From contig OX442317.1 of assembly GCA_949358305.1 (NCBI GenBank), positions 8,374,186-8,438,185 of the forward strand: a stretch of 64,000 nt of DNA, read 5' to 3'. Made by a program: the position numbers and the translations under genes. A model generated the notes under the pieces. It made no database searches. It was not told where the DNA came from and saw nothing but the letters and a program-made list of their open reading frames with translations. The stretch is from Strigamia acuminata. Its lineage: Eukaryota; Arthropoda; Chilopoda; Geophilomorpha; Linotaeniidae. Of this stretch, positions 1 to 13,268 are shown one piece after another (the first letter of the stretch is position 1; the number at the start of each line of letters is the position of its first letter).

Positions 1-63
1 CACCATTCAAGAGTCTCATTAAAAAGTGATTAGACCAAATAAAACTTTACAACACGAAAAAAG

Positions 64-97
<34 letters not shown>

Positions 98-816
98 AAA
101 AGAAAAACTCCTACAATTACCGAAATTAATTAAACACCTGATTTGTATTCGCAATTAAGAGGTGTGAAAACCCAGGCCCGAGATTGGGGCATGCAGGGAA
201 GGGAAACGAATGAGATCACTTTCGGGTGATGCATAAACCTCTACGCAATTGCCAACAAACACGGCTTATCTCGCTTGTTGCAAAACAAAAGAGCACAGAG
301 AGTAGTGCGAATGATGATGACTTGTGGAAAACGCTTCATTCACCCCCGCTCATCCCGCGCTCGCTTTCGCTTTCGCATTGCAGCTGCACCGCGTCCCGGT
401 GACGTACAGACGTGCAAGCACCGTTTGTGCAAACTGCCATTAAGCACGAAACTGGCGCCTCGCCCACACAGCGCCGCTTTCCATCTCCGTGTAACTCTAT
501 CGTGAACCTCGCGAAGCCGGCAGCATTTCCGCAAATGTCACCGCGCATAAACGCTCATTTTCAGGTCACAATTCGCACTAACGAGGGCGGATACGGAATG
601 AAAATGGGGTGAAGTTGCCTGCACACAGACCCATTGTGGGTGGGCTGATGAATAATCAGGATGAGACGGGACTCGACCGTTTATAAATGACTCACTCATC
701 CGCGTAGCCCTTAATAGCCGCCCTCCATACAACGACCCTTTCTCAATTGTCGATCCAATTAAATAGATAATAATAAAAAAATAAAAAATAAAATTTAATT
801 TTTATTTTTTTTTTAC
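1..816. other. Probable intron of the left-edge gene
   Basis: If the donor at 817/816 is used, this sequence is the start of the first intron. It contains a long A run near 61-100 and a GC-rich, CpG-containing patch at about 320-560 that could be an intronic regulatory element. Short overlapping ORFs here have no recognisable domains. Confidence 0.3.
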
Positions 817-1315
817 CTTTAGTTAACGCAGGGTCGACGGCCATGTTGATCAAAGTGTGTTGCGGCGTCGGAGGCGACTTGACGGCAGACGTGCTGTCGA
901 CCACGGCAGGTCTGCTCGCATCGTCGGCCGGCCTCCGCTGCGGATGCCGATGAAAATGATTGGCAACTCCGTTTAAAAGCACGCCCGGTTCGGCCAGCAC
1001 TTTGTCGGCGGCGCAGCTCGGCTCGGCGACGGACGACAGGGGACTCGGGGTGAGCCTGCGTCGATTCGCGTCCGTCGTGGACAGATTGAGCGGCTCCAGC
1101 ACTTTGCCGTCATCTAAATCGTCCAACATGGCACTTGTCGTCCCATCGCCGACGCTGTCACCGTGAGCACATTCCGCCCAGCCGAGGATGTCGGCGATAA
1201 AATGCGGCGTGGGCTGTTTGGGCGGTTTGCCGTACACATGCGGGTGCCACGTCCTCGGCGTGGTAGCCGTGGGGAAGACGCGAGGTGATGTGAAACACGT
1301 TGCTTGCTCCTGCAT
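817..1315 (-). CDS. First coding exon of a putative homeobox-type transcriptional repressor (partial, runs off the left edge)
   Basis: An open frame of 166 codons reads from an ATG at 1315 to a possible donor (AAAG then GTAAAA) at 817/816, leaving phase 1. Residues 36-46 read TPHFIADILGW, which resembles the eh1 motif that recruits Groucho/TLE. Residues 75-79 read PLNLS, a form of the CtBP-binding motif PxDLS. Two co-repressor motifs in a Pro/Ser/Thr-rich N-terminus are typical of NK-like and related homeobox repressors acting in the nucleus. No homeodomain is visible, so it would have to be in a downstream exon left of position 1. The frame is also open upstream to an ATG at 1444, but that extra part is Arg-rich and looks like 5' leader. 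The donor is weak. The exon is GC-rich, unlike the AT-rich surroundings. The gene class is inferred from short motifs only. Confidence 0.45.
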
Positions 1316-2620
1316 GGGGAGAGAGAGGCAGACAGGTAGATCCAATCCAAAGCGCGTCGCGTATACAAACAGTTTCGGGCGAGGACCGCGCCTAGCGCGT
1401 GGCTCGCGCCTTGCTTGCTTGCTCGAATATGTGGCTGCACTCACTCGACGCCCGCGTGCTCACAGATGGGGCGCTCAGCGCGCTGCCCGTGGCGCTTTGG
1501 CTAAACTCGCCGGTCGCGGGTAATGCGAAACGTCTTCATTTGAATGCGGCGCAATTAATGCCATTCCACTTGCCAACCTGCTGCTGCTATTTCTCCTATA
1601 TCGTTTCGTTCTCCATTGCGCCTGCGTGGCGACACCGGCCACCGCCGAACGCCTAATTACGTCGACATTCGACACCAATTGATCCGCGTCGCAAACGGCT
1701 TTTTAAAATGCATTTAAAACGCAGTTCTTTTCAAATCGCGGCATCGACAAGAGGAATGAGAAAAGCGAGCGAGTTGAGTGCGTCAAAGGTGGAAGGGGAG
1801 AGATAGTGGCGTGCATGGGGGGGTAAGTGAGGACGGGGGGGTCAGGCAATGATGAGAAAGCAGTGGAGGATCGTGGAGCCCGTTATCAGCCCTTAAAAGC
1901 TTCCAACGCCTTATCGGTGAGTAGAAATTGACCGGGCAGAGACGCCAATGTTCATGGTCCCTCTGTCCAAACGATAACGAGGGACGCGCGCGGGCGAAAT
2001 GACCCCCTGGGAGCAGCTCGGTTTGGCAGAGAAACAATCGGGAGAGAGCGAGCGTGCAGGCAAAGAAACGCAGTCGGTGGGGTGTCCAATTTAAAAACAA
2101 GGTCAACTCGCAACATTAATGACGGTGTTTACCGCTTTGGCATTAATGCGTTCTAAATTAAGGCGCGCACGCATCACGCGTGCAAAACTTGTAAAGACGC
2201 GCCAAGAAAATAAGTGGGGGCGAAATTGATGCGATCGGAGATGCGGTTACCGAATGAAGCAAGCGCTTGTTTATTGCCAAAACCTCCGTAGAACGAACAA
2301 AACAAAAAAATCCAAAATAAATAAGAAAAATAAATAAAATAAAATTTTTCTTTTTTCTGGATTTTTTTTCTGGAATTTTCCCGACTGAAATCTGAAGAAG
2401 AAAAATTAAAGGGGAAGTGTGTAATTTGTTTCTGCCCCCTCTCTCTTCGCAGCCGCCACTTCTCGAGTTGCCTGTTTCTTGAGTTTCGTGCGAGGGAAAT
2501 AGAGCAAAAGGTGGAGTAGGGTGGGAGAAGAGAAGAGGGTTCTTTCTCCGCCTGCTCCGAGATAGCTGTTCAATTATCTTGCTTTCGTTGCGAACCCCCA
2601 CCAGGGCCAGTCGCAATTAG
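1316..2620. promoter_or_regulatory. GC- and CpG-rich 5' flank of the left-edge gene
   Basis: This stretch is richer in GC and CpG than most of the window, with clusters at about 1380-1530 and 1980-2060. It lies directly upstream of the putative first coding exon on the minus strand. It is therefore a candidate for 5' leader and promoter. No TATA box or other specific core element could be fixed by eye. Confidence 0.3.
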
Positions 2621-2711
2621 CTGGCAGAAGGGTGGGTTCGGGTGAGTCCAGTCATCGTTCGCCATTCTCCCTCATTTATATGAGCAAGTTCGATCGGTGC
2701 GAGATGCGGGG

Positions 2712-2741
2712 AAGGGAAGGGGAAGGGGAAGGGGAAGGGGA
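2712..2741. repeat. (GGGGAA)n microsatellite
   Basis: About five tandem copies of a six-base purine unit are visible. They are followed within about 20 bases by an alternating CG run. Confidence 0.85.
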
Positions 2742-3235
2742 GCACGGCAAAAGCGCGCGCGCGCGACTCACAGAGAGAGAACGAGAGAGAGGATATAATG
2801 AAATCAATCGATAAGAGCTCTTTGAAAGGCGCCAGAGTTACGCCAGCTCCTCGCTACATTATATGAACCTTGTGTGTGTGTGGTTAGTGGCGAGGAAATA
2901 ATGGAAACTCGACGTACGCGCTTAGGCTTTTAAGTCATGTGCCTCACCCATTTTTTATTTGTTCTTTCACTATTCGAACATAAAGAATTTCAAACAAACT
3001 ATTATTTCCAGCTATGTGGAACGAGTGTCAACAATTATAATCGAATTTTTTTTCGTGTATAAAACTCCGTTTTGGTCGTCAAGTACACCCGAAGTTTCCT
3101 ACTCGTCGACGCTCACCCACCTGTCTGTTTATTTCCTCGATCTAAGTCGTTTCCTAACCTCCACTTCAGTTTTTAGCAACATATGACCACATTTCCTCGA
3201 TTCTAAGACGCACCACACACGTGGCGAAGTTTATA

Positions 3236-3342
3236 CAGTCGAAACTCTTTATAACGAATCGTGATATAACGAATTATTGATATAACGAATTATCGATATA
3301 ACGAATACTTCTACATAAGTGGTTCATGTGTGAACTAGGCAT
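3236..3342. mobile_element. Composite remnant: pogo/Tc1-like left end plus the right end of a second MITE family
   Basis: The sequence begins CAGTCGAAACTCTTTATAAC after a TA. It continues with three degenerate copies of a GATATAACGAATTAT-like word. The same terminus bounds the complete 100-bp element at 59218-59317. From 3307 to 3342 it switches to the right terminus of the element at 62894-63118 (TTCTAC, AAGTGG, GTGTGAACTAGGCAT). Neither element is complete here, so this looks like one element truncated by or joined to another. Confidence 0.55.
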
Positions 3343-5275
3343 AAGTTAATTCTACTAAATTGTTTAAATTAAATTAAATATATTTTATATTCGTGTAATA
3401 AGAATTTTGCGAGTTTTGTCGCGGTGATTTTATTTACTTTTCTAATTAAAATGCGCCACTTTGGTATTTTTCGGGCAGTCGGTCGTCTTTTAGCGTTGTA
3501 TATTTCGTCTTATTTTTGTTTTATTACTCTTGACCAAGTCCTTTCTCGCGGCAGGGAGGAAATGATAGTGAGGGATGAGCTCGGGGCCTCGAGGGGGGTC
3601 TGGACAGTCCAGCCAATAAAAGCGCTCTCTATCTCTCCTCCGTTTTCTCGACTGCAAAGGATCGTTATTATCCACTTCATAGGGGGCGCTCGGGCGTCTG
3701 GCCGACCGCGTTCCGCGCCATCAGGATGCGAAGAAGGTTCCGGTTCTCGGGCGCGAAGCGAGATTTTAACGTGACTTGATTGACATTCGCGATAGCACTA
3801 CGCGAAAGGGGCTCGATATCCCGGCAAACGAGCCTCGTTTTAACAAACCATAAAAAAAGAAACGAAAAAAAAATAAAAAATAAAAAAAATAAAAATAAAA
3901 TAAAAACTTACAAAAAAATAAAAAAAAAACTGAAGCAAAATGGAAAAACCTCATCAGCGCACTCTCCGGCCCTGCAGTGCAACCGACATGACTGCGAGTT
4001 ATTCGGCTGACCAGTAAGAGGCTTGGTGTCAAGATCCGCACAGAGCTGTTCGCAAAACCAATTTCGAGCGCGTTGTACCGAGGTTTCCTCGCAACAGGGA
4101 CGCAAGAGAGACGCGAGAGGATGGAGGGTGAAAGAGGTCTCGTTATACTCTGGTCTAGAACTTTGCACAGTGGGAGCAATCGCCTTCAAGCGTTCCCATA
4201 ACAAATGTAACAACCACCAACACTCTTTTCTGCCATTACGGTCCGACGTCGCATCTGCCATCCCCAAAATGGCACCCACCGAAACCGCCATCTTTATTTC
4301 ACCCCAACAAACGCTTAAACCTGCACAATTCCTTGTGGTGCAAATACACGACAATGTTCCTAAACATCGCATTTCTACGTTCTTCTTCTTCTTCGAAGTA
4401 TTCAACTAATGAAGTGCGCAGAATGAATTTATTTGGCGAAATAGGGCTTCATCGCGCCGCCCGAGGCGTGTGATGGGCGGTAGGGAGGGGTCGGGGACGA
4501 GGGGTGTCTTTGCTGGTGGTGGTTATTATCTGAGAGACGCAGCTCGAGCGCTGAAACTGATGGGAAAGAGAGAGGGACGCGCATCCTCATGGCGTGTGTC
4601 GTCACAAGTGACATGGAAACAAGCGCAATCATTTCCAGGAGTCTCATTATGCTCGGGGGGCCAGAAAAGTCTCTTGCAGCTCATCATAATCTATATTTAG
4701 CGTTCCCCTCGCGTATCTCGTACAGGAAATGGGTTGCTACCACTTAATTCGAACGGGGTAAAAACAAGGATTGTCTAAGTGCTAATTTAATCACGGTTCA
4801 CGAAGGTTGACTGCGAATTTTACTGATAAATCTAAAAATACGCGCGGAAAAACATGTAGTCAAAGTTGGGTAATTCGTGGCGGATAAATTACACGCGTTT
4901 ATGTGGAGAAGTCGACTTAGATCGGGTTTCAATCCCTCGCAGTCGCTCTTTTGTTTCCACATGACTCGGCGACGCACCCGCCACTTTCTCGCGCCTCATT
5001 ACACCGGCGAAGGAAGCTATTTAATAATCGCCATATTATGGCGGCGACATTACACTCTCGTTTTATACGACACAGCCAAACTCGCGAGAAAAAGCCACCG
5101 ATAAAGCTCGACATCCAATTCACCAGAAGCGCATTCACTAAGTCGTTTCAACTTGTTTATATTTTTTAAACCAGTCGAAACGGAAAATTTTACATGTTAA
5201 ATGATTTTGTGAATTCTATTATACAAAAAAGTCGAAAATTTCAGAAAAATTAATCGTGTTAAATGCATTTTTATC

Positions 5276-5612
5276 AATACCGTATTTTACCAATTAAGAG
5301 TCGCCCTCGAATAGTAGTCGCGGCTGAGACACCAAGAATACCGTATTTTTGCAAAAGTACGGTATTGTTTCCGTATTTAACCTCACAAACGATGAACGAA
5401 TTTCAGACTTCGTTAGTTACATTAAACTAATGTAACAAACGAAAAACCGAAATTGTAATTGCTGACAAAAATGGCAGTTTTGAATAAGAGCCGCCCTCGA
5501 AGAATAGCCTCGGCTACATACGTTCAAGGAACCTTACAGTGACATATCGGCCACTATTTAAAATGATTAAGAGCCGCCAAGTGGCAGTTTTGAATAAGAG
5601 CCGTGTGAAAAC
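5276..5612. repeat. Degenerate repeat with AAGAGCCGCCCTCGAA words and an ACCGTATTTT hairpin
   Basis: The words AAGAGTCGCCCTCGAA, AAGAGCCGCCCTCGAA, AAGAGCCGCCAAG and AAGAGCCGTG recur at about 5296, 5487, 5569 and 5596. A short hairpin (ATACCGTA ... TACGGTAT) lies at about 5339-5366. The layout suggests a degraded transposon or an iterated element. No complete terminal inverted repeat was found. Confidence 0.4.
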
Positions 5613-8053
5613 CTGGATGTTTTGAGTGTTATTATGTAATTGTTTATTATTTGTATTCGATATATTATTTGAAATTGAAGCATTGTAAAACTCTTTTTGA
5701 TTGGTACTTATATGTTTGACCGGAAATAGGTTAGAATTTGTATGACGTCACATCTATGTGACTTAATTTCATGTATATAATGTGACCCTGGTGGTCAAAA
5801 TACTTACTACGAATAAATCAGCATCCATTACCACGCGTTTGCTTTTTTGGTGAGAAAACTCGAACATTATGAACTTTATCATCTACGAATGATTCGACTC
5901 TCCAGTTTACGAATTGTAAGAAATTACATACGGTACTATTTATTTGCAGAAATATTTTACCCTACAAACACTTTATTGAAACCCTGTATATTAATTTGGC
6001 CAGGTTCACGGTACTTTTGTGGATTTCTTCAACAGTGCTGACCCAACTTACAATTAAAATATATTTAATTGTATTCAAAATGTATATACATGTTTTCAAG
6101 ACACCCTGACGTGTATTAGGCCCAATTAAATAAAATAAAAATGAATGGAAATAAAAATTTGATAGCAAGCACCTGGCTCCAACACCTGTTTATTCATCCC
6201 TCATTCATTATGACTAATTCCTAGAAAACAAAAAAAAAAATTAAAAACAAAAAATCCTATCTAAAAACCGATAATCAAAATACAAAAAAAAAATATTTAT
6301 TTTTTAAATTCACTTTTGAGTGCATGACCACGTTTAAGCCGAGGGGTCTTAAACTGGAATGATATTTGCATCTAGCAACCATTTTGCAGAGCGATTTATT
6401 CGCGTGTTTACTTGAAACGTTGCCAGTCATCATAATGAGACCGGTCGCGAGCGAAAAACAAGTGGAAAGAGAGAGAAAGGGAGCGAGAGAGCGCGCGAAC
6501 GGCTGTTACATCGTCCGCGCTGGCGCAAAAACGGGCTAGGAAATGGAAACACGCTTTATTTACAGGATCCGCGTATTAACTGGCAACAAATGAGACCCGG
6601 GTTGATTTGCCGTAATTACCAACCATCGATTTTCTATTAAACATTCCGGCTTTTAAGCGCGCATTAGATGAATTTCGAATATTCCGTTTCCCCTCGATCG
6701 GGTTTCTCTCTCTCTCTCTTTCTCCTTCCACCCAAAACCCGTCTCTTTTCTTTTATCAGACGCGCGCGTTCACCCGCTAGCAACACAATCGCAACTCGGT
6801 ATGCGGGGGTTCCATTCACAGTTGATAAAAAAGTGCTTTCAGATGAAATTAAAAATGCCTTTCTCGCGTGTTTAAGAGGAAGTAATTAAATTGTATTACA
6901 CTCTAATCCGAAACGAAAATAAAGATCACGGATTCAAATTTTTATTTCCACTTTTTTTTATTTTTAAATTTTAATCCACTGTGGAAACGCATTTCGCACG
7001 TGCGTCGCATCCCCTTGATCCACCCCATTAATCCTCTCGGCGCAGCACCGGGGTGACCCATTACTCGAACACTCGTTTAAAATTTAAGATCGTCATTGAA
7101 TCGACGAAATTAATTGCGATTTCTTCGCAAATTCCAAACAAACCGGTTAGCTCATCCCGATGCATCGCCATGGCAACACGAGATCACATCCCCATTCTAT
7201 TTCGGTGCCCGCTATACCAGACATTGATATAAAAAAAATAATAAAAAAAAACTCTTTATAACGCACGATTGCGATAATAAAAATTATTTTTATTATTTTT
7301 TTTGTTTGGAAGAAGGTCAATGACCTTTCTGAGTATATCGCTTTTCCTTCCTATCAATTTAATTTAATTTTTTTTTTTTTTTTTTTTTTAAAAAATATCA
7401 AAAAAACCATCTCTAAGCGTTTCTTTCATCACCTGACCCCACCATTGAACGCCAAGTCAGTTATTTTCTTAATTAACAACTTCCTCCATCACTAATCTGT
7501 CAACAAGTTTCAATTCGCAACGAATCCGACCCATAAAACACCGAAAGTAATTTCTATTTTGATAAAAATAAAACTTTCCCACTATTTATTTACTCTCCAC
7601 TTAATCACATCACTTTGCGAGCGAAAAACAATAAAAGTTTATTTTTATTTTTATTTTTAAAACCTTTGAAAACGAAATAACGTTATATCGAGGGCGATCC
7701 ACCAAATGGTGATGATGATGTAAAAAAAAAAAAGAAATAGAAAAAAAAGAAAAAAGAAAAAAAAAATCAAACGTTAAAGTTTGAAACGTCGAAGCATCAC
7801 ACTCGGTGACATTTTACGATTGGCCATGTGCCACCATCACAAATTAAAGTAGACACTGAGGAGCGATGACCATTCCCACCATCGGGTCGATGGAGCGCCT
7901 TAAGCGCGCGGGTAGAAACAAGTTGATGGCTCTTCACTCACCATTTCCCAAACCCGATTGGTGCAAAAAAGCGCTACAAAATTCCAAATTGCAAAGACAA
8001 AACTTGGTGTTATACGAGTGTTATTTAATTCCTGCTGTATAAATTAAAGCCGC

Positions 8054-8075
8054 CATTATTATTATTATTATTATT
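8054..8075. repeat. (ATT)n microsatellite
   Basis: About seven perfect ATT units are visible, followed by a T run. Confidence 0.85.
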
Positions 8076-8555
8076 TTTTTGTCAAAAATTTTGTTTGAAA
8101 TTTTTTTTTCTCGCGATAGTTTTCGTTTATGAGTTCATAACCTTCAAGACTTTAATGGTTTGGGCCTATTTTGTAAACCTCTTAAATGTGGTTATTTCTG
8201 TGTAGTTTTAAGTGCATTCCATGCAGTGAAGCCTCAATTAAAGTGTTGAAGAGAGCAAGACACGACGTGCACTCATTCCTTATCCGATTAAAGCTTAATC
8301 TTTGAAAAACCATACTGGGCCTTTACGATCCGTGTTTATATAGCAACAAAACAATTATTTTTTTAAATTGCCAAAAATTTTTTTTTTAACAAAATGTGGC
8401 TTAAGACCACATGTTAGAAGTGAAACTTCTCGACGTAGTCATGGGTGCTGACAGAAGAGAGGATTGCTGTTCGTCTTATTAGCGGTAACACGCTTTCTCT
8501 CGTAATTCTCTTGTCGTTCCGCTTCCGGATTTGGACACAAATTTCATAACACACA

Positions 8556-8662
8556 TAATCGGTTCTCTACAAAGCTTAAATTTAAAGCATTTGATAAAGT
8601 AAAGTAAATAACACTAAGGCGTTATGTGGTGCGTTCAATTTCAAATTGTGAAGAACCGATTA
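8556..8662. mobile_element. Small MITE-like element with 12-bp inverted ends
   Basis: The left end TAATCGGTTCT and right end AGAACCGATTA are exact reverse complements, separated by about 85 bp. The ends start and finish with TA, consistent with a TA target duplication. There is no coding capacity. This could also be a chance hairpin, since no second copy was identified. Confidence 0.4.
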
Positions 8663-10172
8663 TAAAAACTTGATTATGGAATTGGTTTCTGACTGTGAAC
8701 GAATTAATTCTAGTAATTCGCGGTAATGAGTTAAATGTTCTGGAACTAAGTTCACTTTGTACCAGAACTAGTTTGCAAATTTAACACAAATTGTAATAAA
8801 TCTGCTAATATATTAACCCTAGCAGTAACAACCTAAAAAAAATCCCTTACTCACCCAACCGGGTCATTCTTTACCCCAAGCCGACAATATTTTTCCAAAA
8901 ATAAGTGAAAATAATTTTATTCTCCGAGTGTTTCATGTTTGTGAAGAAATTTAAGGAATTCGGTATATTTCAAAAGAGAGCGACAAAAATTATTGACATT
9001 GTTTTCAAAAGTAGTGAGTAAACAAATTTCTTTTGCAATTTTTAAATCAATTATTTTTTTTTATTGTTTGTTATCATGTTAAATAAAAATAAATGAAATT
9101 TCAGAATGAAAATCCTGATAGTTTTCGCTGAAAAAAAAATAAAAACACTTTTGGAGGTCAAAATTGATCCTGGATTGGGATATGGGGAAGGTTAATATAT
9201 TCATTTCCTGATAAGAAATTATTCAGATAAACTCAACATTTTGCACAAAAGTTACGTCAACTATCTATTGCATTTCAAAATGGCCGACAGGTAAACAAGT
9301 TGAAACTTAGGCCTAAATCCAAAGAATCGACCCCAAACGTGGATTACGAGAATCCAATCCTCAAAAATATGACACGTTTCCCATCATTTCCGTCTGAGAA
9401 AATCGAGAGAATCGGTTTTTCGATTTGAAATTGAACGCGCCTAATGTAATCAGCATCAGTAGATGGCAGTGCCAAACTACTTCCGTCACGCATCTCCCTT
9501 ACAATAGTTTGGAATTACTCGAGCCCACGTTAAACAGAAACAATCCTATAAACTACGTGAACTACAAGCCCATCCGACGGTTGCGCTCATATTTGATTCT
9601 TTTCCCGCACTTTTATCCCCCATATATACATCTCTAACAATGGGGTGTGTCTTGCCCCTTAATTCTCATTGGATAATCCTTACTTCAACTTCAAACAAGT
9701 GTGAACATACTTGCATTACCTTACTTCTACTTATTCATTGCTTACTTTAAATTCAAAGAAATCCGGCGGGTGAGAGAAACGAGGTTACACCGTCGCAGTC
9801 TTTTCCACCAAATTTCAGTTGAAAAGAAAAAAATTCATTTATTTTTACATTTGATGACATTTGGTTGCGTTTGTTGTTTGGGTCATTCCAGAATTCTATT
9901 TTGGAGTCGGGAATCGAGTCATAATTCCGTCTCGCGTTCATTTATCTTTGACACGAGTGTGTAGCGGCTAATAACGTCCTGAGAAACGCTTTCTCTCTCC
10001 GCTCTCTGCCGTCAGAAAATGAAAGCGGAAAGCAGTTCAATTTCATCATCGCCCACTTTGATCTTGGGAAGAAAGACGCAGGGTGAAGGTGGAGTGGCGT
10101 TCCCTATTTCCGCGCAAGAGCGTCATCACCTGCACTTTTCCAATAAAAGTGTAGCCGTAAGCGGCGCGCGTT

Positions 10173-10190
10173 TCTCTCTCTCTCTCTCTC
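10173..10190. repeat. (CT)n microsatellite
   Basis: A perfect CT dinucleotide run sits between GC-rich sequences, in a patch that also contains GA-rich runs on either side of the region. Confidence 0.8.
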
Positions 10191-13100
10191 TTTAACCCGG
10201 AGAATGCGAGTCGTCAAACAGACATTTTTACACAGACCCCGAGCCGTTTCCTTTGCGCTGCACCTCGTTATAAGCGAGCGAGTATTGCGAGGTGATGATT
10301 GCGACTTGTTAGCACTTGCCTATTAGTGTTTGAGCATTACAAGCATTTTTTCGCCCGAGGGAAGATTTCAAAGCGTTTATTTTTGGTCTTTTGCTCGCGA
10401 ATACCCGCTCTACTTTATTTTCCTTGAAAACGCTTGGCATGATTAAGCGTGGCACGAGGTCGTTCGCGGTTGATTTAATTTGAAGCTCTAATGAGAAGTT
10501 AAGGCATCCTGTTTCGAGACGATGCAAACGCTGGCGTCTTGCTTCAATACACGTGCCGACCACATATATTCAGTGCTTCGACTTCGGAGTTGGTGACAAT
10601 TTAACTCGATCAAAACCGTTCATGTTTTTCTTTTCTTTTTCTTTTTTTCTTTTATTCTTTTTTTTTTTGGAATTGACGGGAGACGGATTGTTGGTGCGGA
10701 CAAAAGTGTTTGTTGGGACCGCAAAAGATTTCAAATTTCCGTCCGTCTTTTAAGTGATTGAACAAAATTGATTTTCTAATTTCCTTTTTGAAAAATTTCA
10801 AAAGTTGGAAATTTATGTAAAATAATTCATTTAAAGGGTGGAAATTTATGGAAAAGAAATTCTGAAAATTTGGAAATTTATGTAAAAAAAACAAATTTAA
10901 AAATTTATGAAAAAAACAAATTCTTAAAATTCATAAATTTATGTAAAAAAATAAAATCGAAATTTTTGAAAATTTATGAAAATCTAAGAAATTCGAAAAT
11001 TGATTCTAAAAAATTTATTTTTTTAAAAATAATCTACAAAACTTGAAAATCAATTTTTAAAAAACCCAATTTAAAAAATAAAAACAAAAAAGCTATTATT
11101 CAAGATAAACATAAAAACGAGGTCAAATTATTCTGATTAAGCATATGGAATTAATTACTCCCCCGGCAGTAAATTTAATCCATAATTCCAAGCCTAAAAT
11201 GCATCGTGTGGTCATGCCAGCTCAATGCTGTTCGTGTCAATATAAATCAAGCGCAAATTACTCAACTGCACTCAAACTGGCTTTCATATAAAACACGAAC
11301 TGCGAGCGGGTAATCTGCGCTCGATTCTCATAACAGGAAGTTTGCAATGCAGCTACACCGACAGAGAGCGCGCGAGAGAGCGAGAGACCGAGAGAGAAGA
11401 TTCGGCAAACAGCCGGAACTAACACGATTCAAACCCGATTGAACGATTGATTCAAACAACACGCAATACGGATTTCAGATAAGACCCACGAAGAAGTTTG
11501 TGCAGGAAAGACGGCAAGCGATGCCAGCCACTCGCTAATGGACTTGTTACTGTAACGAGGCACGGCGAGCAATTTAGGCAGCACATTACCAATTCGCTTC
11601 CCCAAACGAGAAGCTGTTTACTCTCAAATCCACACTCAACTTGCACTGGAGCAATATGTGGAGACAATAAAGTCCCCAGAATGAAATTACTCCCACTTGC
11701 CATTTTACTAAAGAGCGACACCAAACACGCTTGCTCAATAAAAGGATTTTCAAACAACAACTTTCTTCTTCCCTATTTATACTAATCCCATTTACTTCCA
11801 TTAACAATCGACGCATTTACCAAATACAAACACAATTACAATTTCATCCAAAAATAAAATTAAAAAAAATAAAAACTCTATATTGTTTTTTATTTTCTTT
11901 TTGCACTTTTTGGTGATGATTTCTTATTATTTTTGGTGTCCATTCCGGTAAACACAGCAACTTTGGCTGCACCTTTTGTTTTTCTAATGTCAAGTTGATT
12001 CGTGTTCGGCAGGAAAGTTCAGGGGCAGCACCGGCGAGCAAATCAGTGCTAATGTTCCAATGCCCTATCAATTATCTTCAACCTGACAACTCGATAATGA
12101 AGCACGTTAACCAGAAACAATCAATTTCTCTATCCACGAACCACTCAGCGCTGCTAATTCCTCCTTTTTCAACTCAAAAAATCCAACCAAAACAAACATC
12201 ATTTTATCGGCAAAAATCCAAAAAAAAAAAAAAAAAGCAAAACATTCGACAAAACCTTCGCGTGACATTTTCGCAAAACCTTCGAATTAGATTCCATGTA
12301 CCCAACTCGGACATTTAAAAAACAAAAAATAAACTTCAATTATTGACCAAATAACTCGAGCAAATAAATAAATACACAGGCACATAAAACAAACTCGCTC
12401 CAACACGAAAAAAGAAAAAATTAATCAATTGCAAAGTGTCATCAATCAATTTCGTTATCCTTGCCCACATAAACCACAGAGATCCTAGTAATTAAACTCA
12501 CCTCCACGTAAAATGAACACGATGCAAGCACAACGTGCTATTGATTGCTAACAATTCCGTCGCGTGTTTCAGCCATAAATTTCCAGCAAAAGCATTTGAT
12601 TTGTAATCAAAACTGAACTTTGCGCGTATTAATTTACTGCCGAGAAACAATTCGTTTCCTTCCTCTTTTAACACTGAAGGCAATTATCTTGCGGTCAATG
12701 TGTGGATGTCGCGATATAAGAAGGTTGTTGTCATCGATACAGCGTCGTTGTATGGCTTGATTGACGTGCTTTATTGGATTGCGCCTTGGCGGTGCGCGTG
12801 TATCGAAGATCGAGGATGGAGGGGGGGGGATCAGAAGAGACCGCGAGCACCAAAGCCTTAATCAATTGTCAACCTTGTGTCGCAATTTTTACGTGCACAC
12901 AAAAGCAATGTCGAACTATTGCTGTTTGTTGGATATCCAAAGGAGAACGCTTCGGATTTCCAAAAGCACTTATCGATTGCTGCAACCGGCGGCCAAAGAG
13001 CAATTGAGTGCCAAGAGAAGGAAGAGTTGCAGGATCAATAAAGAGAGAGAGGGGAAAAAAAGTCGGAAAAAAGGTCGGTCGTAATCCCATGCACGCAGAA

Positions 13101-13268
13101 TTGACCCGTATGTAATCGTGACGAGGAGGATTTATTCGTGCTTCCACAAATTTGCGGCATTTCCCAATACTTAATAAATGCCTATTTGTAACATGTCCTT
13201 ATGTAAACATATGAAATATGAAAATCAATGACGAAGTGAGAAAATCATCATTTCATAATGTATTCAAT

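Larger units (their letters stand above)
2621..13268. other. Non-coding stretch with GC islands, A/T runs and scattered small repeats
   Basis: No ORF here shows a recognisable domain or a supportable splice structure. The stretch alternates AT-rich tracts (for example 7210-7400 and 10780-11100) with short GC-rich patches (about 3690-3770, 6420-6530, 12760-13080) that could be regulatory modules of a developmental gene. A degenerate repeat built on GAAATTTATG followed by A runs occupies about 10800-10990. Individual repeats and transposon ends are listed separately. Confidence 0.4.

Noticed and set aside
1316-1444. N-terminal extension of the left-edge exon from the ATG at 1444
   Set aside because: The extra 43 residues are Arg- and Lys-rich without motif, and the downstream ATG at 1315 gives a more ordinary start. 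It cannot be excluded.
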